Made by a program: the position numbers and the translations under genes. From contig SLJS01000246.1 of the NCBI GenBank assembly GCA_007135015.1, positions 1 to 11,675 on the forward strand: a stretch of 11,675 bases of DNA, written 5' to 3'. The notes beneath the pieces were generated by a model. The model was not told where the DNA came from. It made no database searches and was given only the letters and a program-made list of their open reading frames with translations. The DNA comes from Alcanivorax sp. (GTDB lineage: Bacteria > Pseudomonadota > Gammaproteobacteria > Pseudomonadales > Alcanivoracaceae). Of this stretch, positions 1-6,047 are shown in pieces. Numbering within the stretch: position 1 is the first letter of the stretch; every line of letters starts with the position of its first letter.

Positions 1-13
1 CAGGAACCGGACT

Positions 14-104
14 CTTGTCCCTTGTCCCTTGTCCCTTGTCCCTTGTCCCTTGTCCCTTGTCCCTTGTCCCTTGTCCCTTGTCCCTTGTCCCTTGTCCCTT
101 GCCC
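14..104. repeat. Heptamer tandem repeat array, 13 units of CTTGTCC
   Basis: Twelve perfect head-to-tail copies of CTTGTCC (14-97) are followed by one variant unit CTTGCCC (98-104). The unit length of 7 is not a multiple of 3, so every forward frame reads the same seven-residue peptide cycle; the apparent small proteins here are artefacts. The array lies just past the 3' end of the minus-strand HNH gene, so that gene's transcript would carry the purine-rich version GGACAAG. Perfect arrays of this kind are prone to slippage, and the copy number may vary between strains or be collapsed in an assembly. Confidence 0.97.
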
Positions 105-105
105 C

Positions 106-124
106 TGCGCCCCGAAGGGGCGCA
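106..124. terminator. Perfect GC-rich hairpin behind the HNH gene
   Basis: Eight-base-pair perfect stem, TGCGCCCC (106-113) with GGGGCGCA (117-124), and a GAA triloop. It sits 3 nt past the stop codon of the minus-strand HNH gene, where a terminator would be. There is no U-tract; on the minus strand the stem is followed by the purine-rich heptamer array. A near-copy of this hairpin occurs at 2455-2474, so it may be part of a dispersed module rather than a classical intrinsic terminator. Confidence 0.55.
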
Positions 125-127
125 ACC

Positions 128-691
128 CTACAACCAGCGACTGTTGCGGGAGAACTGTCCGCGCAGGAAGTCCATCTGGTCCCCGCGGATGCGGTGGCTG
201 TTGATCAGTGCCAGATACTCCGCCATGTTCGGCACATAGGGCAGGGCCAGCAGTTCCATGCCGCATTCCTCGAGCAGGCGGCTGCCCTTGTGCTGATTGC
301 AGCGGCGGCAGGCGGCCACCACATTCAGCCAGTTGTCCAGACCGCCCCGGGAGACCGGAACAATGTGATCACGGGTCAGTTGGGGGTCGTTGAAGTGGTG
401 CCCGCAATACAGGCAGAGATTCTGCTCCCGGCGGAACAGGGCCCGGTTGGTCAACGGCGGCCGGGTCCGCGGCCTGGGATTGATGCGGCCATTACAGGCA
501 ATGATGGAATGCAGCGACAGCTCCGTTCGCAGACCGGTAAGCCGGCTGGTGCCGCCACGGATGCGAAAGATCACGTCCCCCAGCGTCCAGGTGACCAGCC
601 CCCGGGCGTACAGGCAGGCCGCGTGCTGCCAGTCCAGCCATTCCACGGGCTTGCCGGCCAGGTCCAGTCTGAGTATCCGCTCGGAAGTCAC
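128..691 (-). CDS. HNH endonuclease family protein
   Basis: A 187-residue protein with a C-terminal-half HNH nuclease domain. The sequence shows C93-x2-C96, then D108-H109 in TRDHIVP, N120/N123, and C128-x2-C131-N132 in CRRCNQHKG. This is the zinc-binding CxxC...DH...N...CxxCN pattern of the HNH_5/McrA-like family. The fold uses one metal for DNA hydrolysis and a structural zinc held by the four cysteines. The N-terminal 80 residues have no motif I recognise. No methyltransferase, toxin immunity or phage gene is adjacent, so the target and role (restriction, repair or other) cannot be told. The start is GTG at 691, chosen because GGGAGG (699-704) lies 7 nt upstream. The family assignment is firm; the biological role is not. 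Confidence 0.9.
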   Translation of the reverse strand: MTSERILRLDLAGKPVEWLDWQHAACLYARGLVTWTLGDVIFRIRGGTSRLTGLRTELSLHSIIACNGRINPRPRTRPPLTNRALFRREQNLCLYCGHHFNDPQLTRDHIVPVSRGGLDNWLNVVAACRRCNQHKGSRLLEECGMELLALPYVPNMAEYLALINSHRIRGDQMDFLRGQFSRNSRWL

Positions 692-698
692 TGGCGGC

Positions 699-704
699 CC
701 TCCC
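699..704 (-). promoter_or_regulatory. Ribosome binding site fixing the GTG start of the HNH gene
   Basis: The minus strand reads GGGAGG followed by 7 nt and then GTG (691). No ATG in a better position relative to a Shine-Dalgarno is present, so this site decides the start. Confidence 0.7.
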
Positions 705-841
705 GTTCACTCCGGGGAAAGCAGGGCCCCGACGCTGCATGCATCGCTACGGCATGGGGGACAACATGGCGTGGGTCATCTTCTGGCATAATCGGACCGG
801 GCCACACAGTGTTGACTGCATAATAACCAGCGTTTGCTCGG

Positions 842-1513
842 ATGCTCAAGTCGGACACGGGGCGGCTGTGCGCGGGCCCGCAGGCGAGAGGCACAACGAC
901 CAAGGGGGCAACCGATTTGTTGCTGGATATTCGGCAGTTGCGGGTCGGGCGGGTCAGCGCCGCCGGGCTGGGGGCCGGCACCGGTGAGCGGGTGCTCCTG
1001 GCCGGCCCCTCGGGCAGCGGCAAGAGCCTTTTCTTCCGGGCGCTGGCGGATCTGATTCCCTGGGAGGGGGAGGTCCGCCTGGACGGAACTTCCGTGCATG
1101 AACAGCCGGCCCACCAGTGGCGCCGGCGGGTCATGCTGGTGGAAGCCGACAGCGCCTGGTGGGCCGACCAGGTCCGGGACCACTTCCCCCCGGACAGTGA
1201 CCCGCCACTGGAAGCACTGGGTCTGTCCACGGCCCTGCTGGACGCGGCTCCCGGGCGGATTTCCTCGGGCCAGCGCCAGCGGCTGGCGGTACTGCGTGCC
1301 CTGGCACGAGCCCCGGCCGTGCTGATGCTGGACGAACCCACGGCGAATCTGGATGAAACCAGCACCGCCCGACTGGAGTCCCTGCTGCGCGACTGGACGG
1401 CACGGGGCGGCCTGCTGCTGATGACCAGCCACGAACCCGCCCAGCAGCGCCGCCTGGCCACCCGTTTCTGGCAGGTCGGTGACGACGGGCAGGTGCGGGA
1501 GGAAGGCCCATGA
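842..1513 (+). CDS. fetA: FetA/YbbL-like ABC transporter ATP-binding protein (iron/metal export)
   Basis: ABC ATPase that powers the FetB-type permease encoded next to it; in E. coli FetAB exports iron and protects against oxidative stress. Counted from ATG 842 (223 aa): Walker A GPSGSGKS at 55-62, signature ISSGQ at 140-144, Walker B VLMLDEP at 160-166, and H-loop TSH with H197. Two oddities: the signature is ISSGQ rather than LSGGQ, and the Q-loop glutamine seen in E. coli FetA (motif CAQTP) appears to be absent, with E101/A102 in its place. The true start is probably TTG 917 (198 aa): it has an upstream AAGGGGG, the first 25 codons look non-coding, and E. coli FetA starts its domain close to its N-terminus. 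The outer bound is given here. It overlaps fetB by 4 nt (ATGA), indicating translational coupling. Confidence 0.85.
   Translation: MLKSDTGRLCAGPQARGTTTKGATDLLLDIRQLRVGRVSAAGLGAGTGERVLLAGPSGSGKSLFFRALADLIPWEGEVRLDGTSVHEQPAHQWRRRVMLVEADSAWWADQVRDHFPPDSDPPLEALGLSTALLDAAPGRISSGQRQRLAVLRALARAPAVLMLDEPTANLDETSTARLESLLRDWTARGGLLLMTSHEPAQQRRLATRFWQVGDDGQVREEGP
902..908 (+). promoter_or_regulatory. Candidate ribosome binding site for a TTG start of fetA
   Basis: AAGGGGG lies 8 nt upstream of an in-frame TTG at 917. The in-frame ATG at 842 has no Shine-Dalgarno. This is the main evidence that the ATPase starts at 917 and not 842. Confidence 0.45.
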
Positions 1514-2313
1514 GCGAGATCCAGCCGATCACCCTTGTCGATCTGCTCCTGGCCGCCCTGGTCATGGTCGCCCTGGCGGCCTTCTGCCGGCCCTGGAGCC
1601 GCAAGAGCGCCAGCGGACTGCTCACCAGCATGGGGCGCATGGCCCTGCAACTGACCCTGCTGGGCCTGGTGCTGCAGGCGATCTTCGATAATGTGGCACT
1701 GCACTGGGTGGCGCTTGTCAGCGTTGTCATGATGCTCGCCGCCGGCCACGAGATCACCGCACGGCAACGCTGGCGGGGCCCGCGGCTGCGCGAGTTCCGC
1801 ACCGGGCTGATTTCCATGGTGTCGGGTTCCTTTCTGCTGACCCTGCTGGCCCTGCTGGTGATCATCCAGCACGACCCCTGGTACCACCCGCGCTATGCGA
1901 TTCCGTTTCTGGGCATGATGCTGGGCAACACCATGACCGCCATCGCGCTTTCCATAAACCGGATCCAGGAAGGCGCCCACCAGCAACAGGCACGGATCGA
2001 GGCGCGCCTGGCGCTGGGCGAGCCCTGGCATCGCGCCATCCACGAGATCCGGCGTGACGGCATCCACCAGGGCACCTTGCCGGTGATCAACATGATGGCC
2101 GCCGCGGGCATCGTGAGCCTGCCGGGCATGATGACCGGCCAGCTGGTGGCCGGCGCGGACCCGGCCACGGCGGTGAGCTACCAGATCCTGATCATGATCC
2201 TGATTGCCGCCGGCGCCACCCTGGGCATCCTGCTGGCCACGCGCATGACGGTACGCCAGCTCTTTGACGACCGGGAACGGTTGCGGCTGGATCAGTACAG
2301 GAAGATAGAGTAG
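1510..2313 (+). CDS. fetB: FetB/YbbM-like ABC transporter permease (UPF0014)
   Basis: Inner-membrane permease partner of the preceding ATPase, 267 residues, about the usual length for the family. Around seven hydrophobic segments are visible: near residues 8-27, 43-60, 64-80, 98-118, 128-148, 190-215 and 222-245. The segment containing IPFLGMMLGNTM, followed by the cytoplasmic stretch SINRIQEG, is the conserved FetB core. A later conserved block, GTLPVINMMAAAGIVSLPG, is also typical. The ATG overlaps the fetA stop by 4 nt, with GGAGGAAGG just upstream as ribosome binding site, so the two are one operon. The family is linked to iron homeostasis through E. coli; the metal exported here is an inference. 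The gene ends three bases before a heptamer array. Confidence 0.92.
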   Translation: MSEIQPITLVDLLLAALVMVALAAFCRPWSRKSASGLLTSMGRMALQLTLLGLVLQAIFDNVALHWVALVSVVMMLAAGHEITARQRWRGPRLREFRTGLISMVSGSFLLTLLALLVIIQHDPWYHPRYAIPFLGMMLGNTMTAIALSINRIQEGAHQQQARIEARLALGEPWHRAIHEIRRDGIHQGTLPVINMMAAAGIVSLPGMMTGQLVAGADPATAVSYQILIMILIAAGATLGILLATRMTVRQLFDDRERLRLDQYRKIE

Positions 2314-2315
2314 GG

Positions 2316-2429
2316 GCAAGGAGCAAGGAGCAAGGAGCAAGGAACAAGAAGAAAGAGACGAGAGACCGGAAGGGACGAAGCGCGGCCCTTTCTTTTCCTT
2401 GTTCCTTGTTCCTTGTCCCTTGCCTCTTG
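2316..2429. repeat. Inverted pair of heptamer arrays between convergent genes
   Basis: The left arm has four perfect GCAAGGA units (2316-2343) and a degenerate fifth (2344-2350). The right arm has three TTCCTTG units (2395-2415), then TCCCTTG and CCTCTTG (to 2429). Reverse-complemented, the right arm matches the left at most positions over about 26 nt, so either strand can form a long hairpin with a loop of about 45 nt. It lies between the stops of fetB (2313) and the minus-strand DUF3047 gene (2444). Each gene's transcript would first read a purine-rich AAGGA-type array. It could act as a bidirectional transcription barrier. Confidence 0.9.
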
Positions 2430-2443
2430 CTTCCTGTTACTCG

Positions 2444-3088
2444 CTACTCGCCACTGCGTCCCGAAAGGGGCGCAAACTCCGGCAGGCGGTAACAGGCTTC
2501 GGCTTCTCCCTCCGTATCATCCGCATCGGTCATGATCGCCAGCGCATCGATGCGTTCCACGTCGCGGTCGTGGTAGCGCTTGAAGTCCTCGCGGACATTG
2601 CGTTCGAATTCACGCCACTCGCCCAGACCCTCTTCACCACTCTGAACCACCACCATGACAGCGTTGCCCGTATAGGGATTGGGCCAGTGACTGCCTTCCG
2701 GATGCTCCCGGGACCAGACATAGTTGACCGCCCGGGTCTGCCAGCGAAAGAAGCCTTCACGGATCACATAGACGCGGGCCAGAAAGTCATCCCCAGCCTT
2801 TTCCTTCTCCGGGGCGTCCCGGCCAGGAGCCAGGGGTTCTTCCGCCCGCCAGGACCATCGCAGCACCGGCGTTTGTTTCAGGTCCACCTCGCGTTCCCGG
2901 ATCAGGCCGGAGGCACTGTTTTCCGCCCGGGCACGCACACAATCCATCTCCGCGTCCCGCTGGTATTCGGTGCGGCCCTCGAAGACGATCTCCTCCCAGC
3001 CGGACAGGGGGCTCTCGCGAAGTTCCGACGCCACCGTCAGGTCGCAGACCAGTACCCACAGTGCCGCTACCATCCATCGCTGCCGCAT
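2444..3088 (-). CDS. Secreted DUF3047 family protein
   Basis: A 214-residue exported protein of a conserved family with no established function. Residues 1-21 form a signal peptide: positively charged start, hydrophobic core, and a likely cleavage after LTVAS. The mature part is rich in beta-strand-like segments. It shows the family-like blocks VLRWSWRAEEPL (about 75-86), PYTGNAVMVVVQSG (137-150) and IMTDADDTEG (184-193), the acidic run being a possible metal or ligand site. Two cysteines remain in the mature chain and could form a disulfide in the periplasm. The start at 3088 is supported by AGGAG (3098-3102) 9 nt upstream. The last ten residues come from repeat-derived DNA, so the C-terminus may have been altered by insertion. 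It is divergent from the GMC dehydrogenase and could share its control region. The family call is from memory of its motifs. Confidence 0.75.
   Translation of the reverse strand: MRQRWMVAALWVLVCDLTVASELRESPLSGWEEIVFEGRTEYQRDAEMDCVRARAENSASGLIREREVDLKQTPVLRWSWRAEEPLAPGRDAPEKEKAGDDFLARVYVIREGFFRWQTRAVNYVWSREHPEGSHWPNPYTGNAVMVVVQSGEEGLGEWREFERNVREDFKRYHDRDVERIDALAIMTDADDTEGEAEACYRLPEFAPLSGRSGE
2455..2474. repeat. Second copy of the GC hairpin, inside the 3' end of the DUF3047 gene
   Basis: An eight-pair stem (2455-2462 with 2467-2474, one G-T wobble) and GAAA loop. It differs from the hairpin at 106-124 by one substitution and one inserted A in the core. In this copy it lies inside the coding region, encoding part of the last residues of the DUF3047 protein. 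Between it and the heptamer array are two TACTCGC heptamers (2438-2451), one of which carries the stop codon. Confidence 0.75.
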
Positions 3089-3164
3089 CTTTTCACGCTC
3101 CTGCCGGAATCAGGTCGGGAAACCATCCCATGCATCTATACATTAACGATCATTTTATTTACTG

Positions 3165-3180
3165 GTGACCCAAAGGTCAC
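3165..3180. promoter_or_regulatory. Perfect 16-bp palindromic operator candidate
   Basis: GTGACC (3165-3170), spacer CAAA, then GGTCAC (3175-3180): a perfect 6+4+6 inverted repeat. It is the most regular element in the AT-rich 165-bp region between the divergent DUF3047 and GMC genes. It lies upstream of a candidate -35/-10 pair for the GMC gene, as an activator or repressor site would. I do not recognise the regulator, and no regulator gene is in the window. Confidence 0.5.
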
Positions 3181-3187
3181 AGAAACT

Positions 3188-3216
3188 CTGCGAAAACCAT
3201 GCTCCTTCCCTAGAAT
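3188..3216 (+). promoter_or_regulatory. Candidate sigma70 promoter of the GMC dehydrogenase gene
   Basis: TAGAAT at 3211-3216 matches five of six -10 consensus bases. A 17-nt spacer places CTGCGA (3188-3193), only three of six -35 matches, upstream. A weak -35 with a palindrome just above it would suit an activated promoter. This is inference from sequence alone. Confidence 0.35.
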
Positions 3217-3253
3217 ACCCCCTCATGGCAAGACAAGTGGATCGGGGGCAAGC

Positions 3254-4861
3254 ATGGAAACAGGCATGGAGTATGACTACATCATAGTGGGGGGCGGCTC
3301 CGCGGGCTGTGTGCTGGCCAACCGGCTTTCCGCCAATCCGGCAACCCGGGTATGCCTGCTGGAAGCCGGACCCGACGACAACTCGCTTCTGGTGCGCATA
3401 CCCGCTGGCATCATTGCGCTGATGCGATCAAACCGGCGCAACTGGCGCTACTACACCACCCCCCAACAAGCTCTGAACAACCGCGAGCTCTACATCCCCC
3501 GGGGCAAGACCATTGGCGGCTCCAGCGCGGTCAACGCCATGATCTACACCCGCGGCCACCGCTGGGACTACGACCACTGGGCGGAACTGGGCAACCCGGG
3601 CTGGGGCTGGGACGATGTGCTGCCGATCTTCCGGCGCAGCGAGAACCAGGAACGTGGCGAGGATGCCTTCCATGGTGTGGGCGGTCCGCTCAATGTGGCG
3701 GACCTGCGTTACCGCCATGAGGTCAGCCAGGCCTTCGTGGACGCGGCGGGACAAGCCGGCCTGCCCCTTTCCGATGAATTCAACAACGAGACGCAGGAAG
3801 GGGTGGGCTTTTTCCAGGTCACCCAGAAGGACGGCGAACGCTGGGGCGTGGCCCGCGGCTACCTGCATCCGGTACTGGAACGTCCCAACCTGGACGTGAT
3901 TACCGCCGCCCGCGTTACCCGCGTACTGCTCGACGGCAACCGGGTGACCGGCGTGGAGTACAAGCGCCGGGGCCGGCTGCATACCATTCGTGCCGGGGAA
4001 ACCATCCTCTCCGGCGGCGCCATCAACTCACCCCAGCTGCTGCTGCTCTCCGGCATTGGCCCCCGCGAGGAGCTGCAACGCCACGACATCCCGGTTCGCC
4101 ATGAGCTGCCTGGCGTGGGCGAGAACCTGCAGGACCATCCGGATACCCTGGTGGTTCACCGTACCCCGATCCATGACACCCTGAGTCTGTCGCCCTTTGC
4201 ATTGCCGAGGATGGCGCGGGCGCTGTGGGAGTTTCTCACCCGCCGCAACGGACGGCTTACCTCCAATGTGGCCGAATCCGGCGGTTTCGTGAAATCACGG
4301 CCGGAGGAACCCATCCCCGATCTGCAGCTGCATCTGACCGCCGCCATGCTCGACAACCACGGCCTGAACTGGCTGTTCGCCATGGGCTGGGGCTACTCCG
4401 GGCATGTCTGCATACTGCGGCCGAAAAGCCGGGGCCGGGTGGGGCTGCACAGTGCTGACCCGGAAGCCGATGCGCTGATCGATCCACGCTTTCTCAGTCA
4501 TCCGGAAGACATGGACGGCATGGTCCGCGGCGTGCGCCTGGTACGCGAGATCATGAAACAGCAGGCGCTGGACAAGTGGCGCGGCCCGGAGGTCTTCCCG
4601 GATACGGACCCGCAGACCGACGAGGAATACCGCGAGTTCATCCGCCGCAAGTGCGACAACATCTATCACCCGGTGGGCACCTGCAAGATGGGGATCGACG
4701 ACATGGCCGTGGTCGCCCCGGACAGTCTGAAGGTCCATGGCCTGGAAGGCATTCGCGTCATTGATGCCTCGGTCATGCCTACGCTCATTGGCGGCAACAC
4801 CAACGCCCCGGTGGTGATGATCGCGGAGAAGGCCGCCGACATGATGCTCGGCGAAGGCTGA
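3254..4861 (+). CDS. GMC family FAD-dependent alcohol dehydrogenase (AlkJ/choline dehydrogenase-like)
   Basis: A 535-residue flavoenzyme oxidising an alcohol to an aldehyde and passing electrons to an acceptor. Residues 9-26 hold the FAD dinucleotide motif VGGGSAGCVLANRLS. Residues 83-104 hold the GMC signature 1 region (RGKTIGGSSAVNAM), and 255-270 signature 2 (GAINSPQLLLLSGIGP). The C-terminal catalytic block has H472 in YHPVGTCKMG and the NTN asparagines (515/517) in place of a second histidine, as in choline oxidase-type members. The block LTSNVAESGGFVKS and the segment around FFQVTQK closely resemble Pseudomonas AlkJ, a membrane-associated alcohol dehydrogenase for medium-chain alkanols, so an aliphatic alcohol is a fair guess over choline. 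No betaine or alkane genes are adjacent. The start at 3254 follows GGGGG (3244-3248); ATG 3266 is an alternative. The open frame continues upstream, but that part is antisense to DUF3047. Confidence 0.92.
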   Translation: METGMEYDYIIVGGGSAGCVLANRLSANPATRVCLLEAGPDDNSLLVRIPAGIIALMRSNRRNWRYYTTPQQALNNRELYIPRGKTIGGSSAVNAMIYTRGHRWDYDHWAELGNPGWGWDDVLPIFRRSENQERGEDAFHGVGGPLNVADLRYRHEVSQAFVDAAGQAGLPLSDEFNNETQEGVGFFQVTQKDGERWGVARGYLHPVLERPNLDVITAARVTRVLLDGNRVTGVEYKRRGRLHTIRAGETILSGGAINSPQLLLLSGIGPREELQRHDIPVRHELPGVGENLQDHPDTLVVHRTPIHDTLSLSPFALPRMARALWEFLTRRNGRLTSNVAESGGFVKSRPEEPIPDLQLHLTAAMLDNHGLNWLFAMGWGYSGHVCILRPKSRGRVGLHSADPEADALIDPRFLSHPEDMDGMVRGVRLVREIMKQQALDKWRGPEVFPDTDPQTDEEYREFIRRKCDNIYHPVGTCKMGIDDMAVVAPDSLKVHGLEGIRVIDASVMPTLIGGNTNAPVVMIAEKAADMMLGEG

Positions 4862-4897
4862 AGCCTGCCTCGCCGGCTACGGAGAATGCCAAAAGAG

Positions 4898-5049
4898 CCC
4901 CTCTCCCTTGATGAGGGTGTCGCTAAAGCCCCTCTCCCCTGGCGGGAGAGGGGTTGGGGAGAGGGGGAAGGCTACGCAAGCCGCAATGCCTGACGCTTTC
5001 CCGTACTTCCTCCCCCTCTCCCTGTCCCTCTCCCACAAGGGGAGAGGGG
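4898..5049. repeat. MITE-like structured intergenic repeat, copy A
   Basis: A 152-bp element with terminal inverted repeats (CCCCTCTCCCTT at 4898-4909, matched on the opposite strand by 5038-5049, 11 of 12). Inside are a perfect 10-bp hairpin (4929-4938 with 4944-4953), a second pair of arms (about 4957-4971 with 5008-5022) and a terminal 9-bp hairpin (5026-5034 with 5040-5048). A diverged relative occupies 11548-11675; shared blocks include GAGGGTGTCG, TAAAGCCC-like and CGCAAG. It carries no gene. It fills the gap between the GMC and SDR genes and could act as terminator, RNA stabiliser or non-autonomous mobile element. Confidence 0.8.
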
Positions 5050-5133
5050 ACCCTCCAGCAAGCCCCTGCAATGGCCCTCTTGCCGTGCATGATCGGCAGC
5101 ATCCTGTACCCTGTGTGCGTTTTCCGGCCATGT

Positions 5134-5140
5134 GGAGTGA
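5134..5140 (+). promoter_or_regulatory. Ribosome binding site fixing the SDR start
   Basis: GGAG (within GGAGTGA, 5134-5140) lies 7 nt upstream of ATG 5145. The other in-frame ATG at 5130 has no such site, and the rest of the upstream frame is repeat DNA. Confidence 0.65.
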
Positions 5141-5144
5141 CAAT

Positions 5145-5936
5145 ATGGAAGCCTTTCGTGGACGTACCGCCCTGATCACCGGGGCCTCCGGGGGACTGGG
5201 CGCGGAGTTCGCCCGCCAGCTCGCCGCCGCCGGCTGCAACCTGGTCCTGGTGGCTCGCAGCGAAACCTCCATGCAGGAGCTGGCAAGAGAGCTGGAGCAG
5301 GCTCATTCGGTACGGGTGATGACCATCGCCATGGACCTGGCCCGCCCGGAAGCCGCCGGCGAACTCCATGCACAGATCCGTCGCGATGGCCCGGGTATCG
5401 ATGTGCTGATCAACAACGCGGGCTTCGGCCTGTACGGGCCCTTCACCGATGATGACCCGGTGCGCCTACGCAACATGCTGCAGCTCAACATGGTCACGCT
5501 GAGCGAACTGACCCGGCTGTTTCTCGATCAGATGAAGGAACGGGGCGAAGGGCGCATCATCCAGATCGGCTCCGTGGCCTCCTACCAGCCCGGCCCATTG
5601 TACTCCGCCTATGCGGCCAGCAAGGCCTATGTGCTCAGCCTGGGCGAGGCACTCAACCGTGAACTGCGCGGCACGGGAATAAGCTGCACCGTGGTCTGCC
5701 CCGGCGTCACCGCCACGGGCTTCCTGGACAACGCCGGCCAGCAGGGGCGCAAGAGTCTTTACCAGAAGCTGTTCATGATGAATTCCCCCGAGGTGGTCCG
5801 CGCGGGCCTGAAGGCCTCACTGCGCAACCGCCCCAGCGTGGTCACCGGCGCGCTCAACAAGCTCCAGGTATTCTTCCTGCGTTTCGTTACCCGAAGCTTC
5901 GCGGCAAGGGCGGGGTATGAAGCGATGAAGATGTAG
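5145..5936 (+). CDS. Short-chain dehydrogenase/reductase (SDR), DltE/COG0300-like
   Basis: A 263-residue classical SDR, an NAD(P)-dependent oxidoreductase of unknown substrate. It has the Rossmann glycine motif TGASGGLG at 12-19, NNAG at 90-93, catalytic S143 in IGSVAS, and the Y156-A-A-S-K160 pair, followed by the PGVTATGF segment (187-193) that closes over the cofactor. R38-S39 after the second beta strand (VLVAR) suggests, but does not prove, NADP preference. The length is typical of the family. ATG 5145 is preferred over 5130 because of the GGAG 7 nt upstream; the longer open frame upstream runs through the structured repeat. It follows the GMC gene in the same direction, but 283 nt and a structured repeat separate them, so a shared transcript is doubtful. 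Confidence 0.93.
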   Translation: MEAFRGRTALITGASGGLGAEFARQLAAAGCNLVLVARSETSMQELARELEQAHSVRVMTIAMDLARPEAAGELHAQIRRDGPGIDVLINNAGFGLYGPFTDDDPVRLRNMLQLNMVTLSELTRLFLDQMKERGEGRIIQIGSVASYQPGPLYSAYAASKAYVLSLGEALNRELRGTGISCTVVCPGVTATGFLDNAGQQGRKSLYQKLFMMNSPEVVRAGLKASLRNRPSVVTGALNKLQVFFLRFVTRSFAARAGYEAMKM

Positions 5937-5937
5937 G

Positions 5938-5950
5938 GCGCCTTCGGCGC
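5938..5950 (+). terminator. Short GC hairpin after the SDR gene
   Basis: GCGCC (5938-5942), TTC loop, GGCGC (5946-5950), starting 2 nt after the SDR stop. A terminator-like position without a T-tract. Its CCTTCGG core resembles the other short hairpins at gene ends in this window. Confidence 0.4.
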
Positions 5951-5955
5951 GGCTG

Positions 5956-6047
5956 GCAGCGGTCGGTTATCAGCGGTCAGGCAAACAGAATGCACGGATA
6001 ACCACTAAGCCCTATCCGAGCACAGACCGCTGACAACTGACCGCTGC
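5956..6047. repeat. Nested inverted repeat between convergent SDR and degQ
   Basis: Arms of 23 nt (5956-5978 and 6025-6047) match at 21 of 23 positions when one is reverse-complemented. Each arm itself holds CAGCGGTC-type direct repeats. A second inverted pair, CGGATA (5995-6000) and TATCCG (6013-6018), is nested in the 46-nt loop. The whole could extrude as a cruciform or form a stable RNA hairpin from either strand, and would suit a bidirectional terminator. No gene is present in this gap. Confidence 0.85.

Larger units (their letters stand above)
692..916. promoter_or_regulatory. Divergent intergenic region between HNH and fetA
   Basis: This region must hold promoters for both the minus-strand HNH gene and the plus-strand fetAB pair. 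It contains the block GCATAAT twice (786-792 and 818-824), AT-rich islands in otherwise GC-rich DNA. A TTGACT hexamer at 812-817 resembles a sigma70 -35 box, but the best -10 placed downstream is poor. If it is used, transcription would begin close to or past the ATG at 842, which would favour the downstream TTG start of fetA. No operator is clear, and I cannot identify a convincing Fur box. Confidence 0.3.

Noticed and set aside
1..13. Possible gene at the left edge
   Set aside because: Too little sequence precedes the repeat to judge.
14..104. CRISPR array
   Set aside because: The units are 7 nt with no spacers; this is a simple tandem repeat.
15..823. Overlapping forward open frames beginning in the heptamer array
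   Set aside because: They start in the seven-base repeat, which gives the same peptide in all three frames, and the long one runs antisense through the well-supported HNH gene.
688..2340. 550-codon minus-strand open frame
   Set aside because: It is antisense to fetA and fetB, has low-complexity Q/H/R-rich composition typical of GC-rich shadow frames, and starts in repeat DNA.
2399..3253. N-terminal extension of the GMC dehydrogenase
   Set aside because: It begins in the heptamer repeats and is antisense to DUF3047; the FAD motif and family length fit a start at 3254.
4908..5144. N-terminal extension of the SDR protein
   Set aside because: It is translated repeat sequence; the Rossmann motif lies just after ATG 5145, which has a ribosome binding site.
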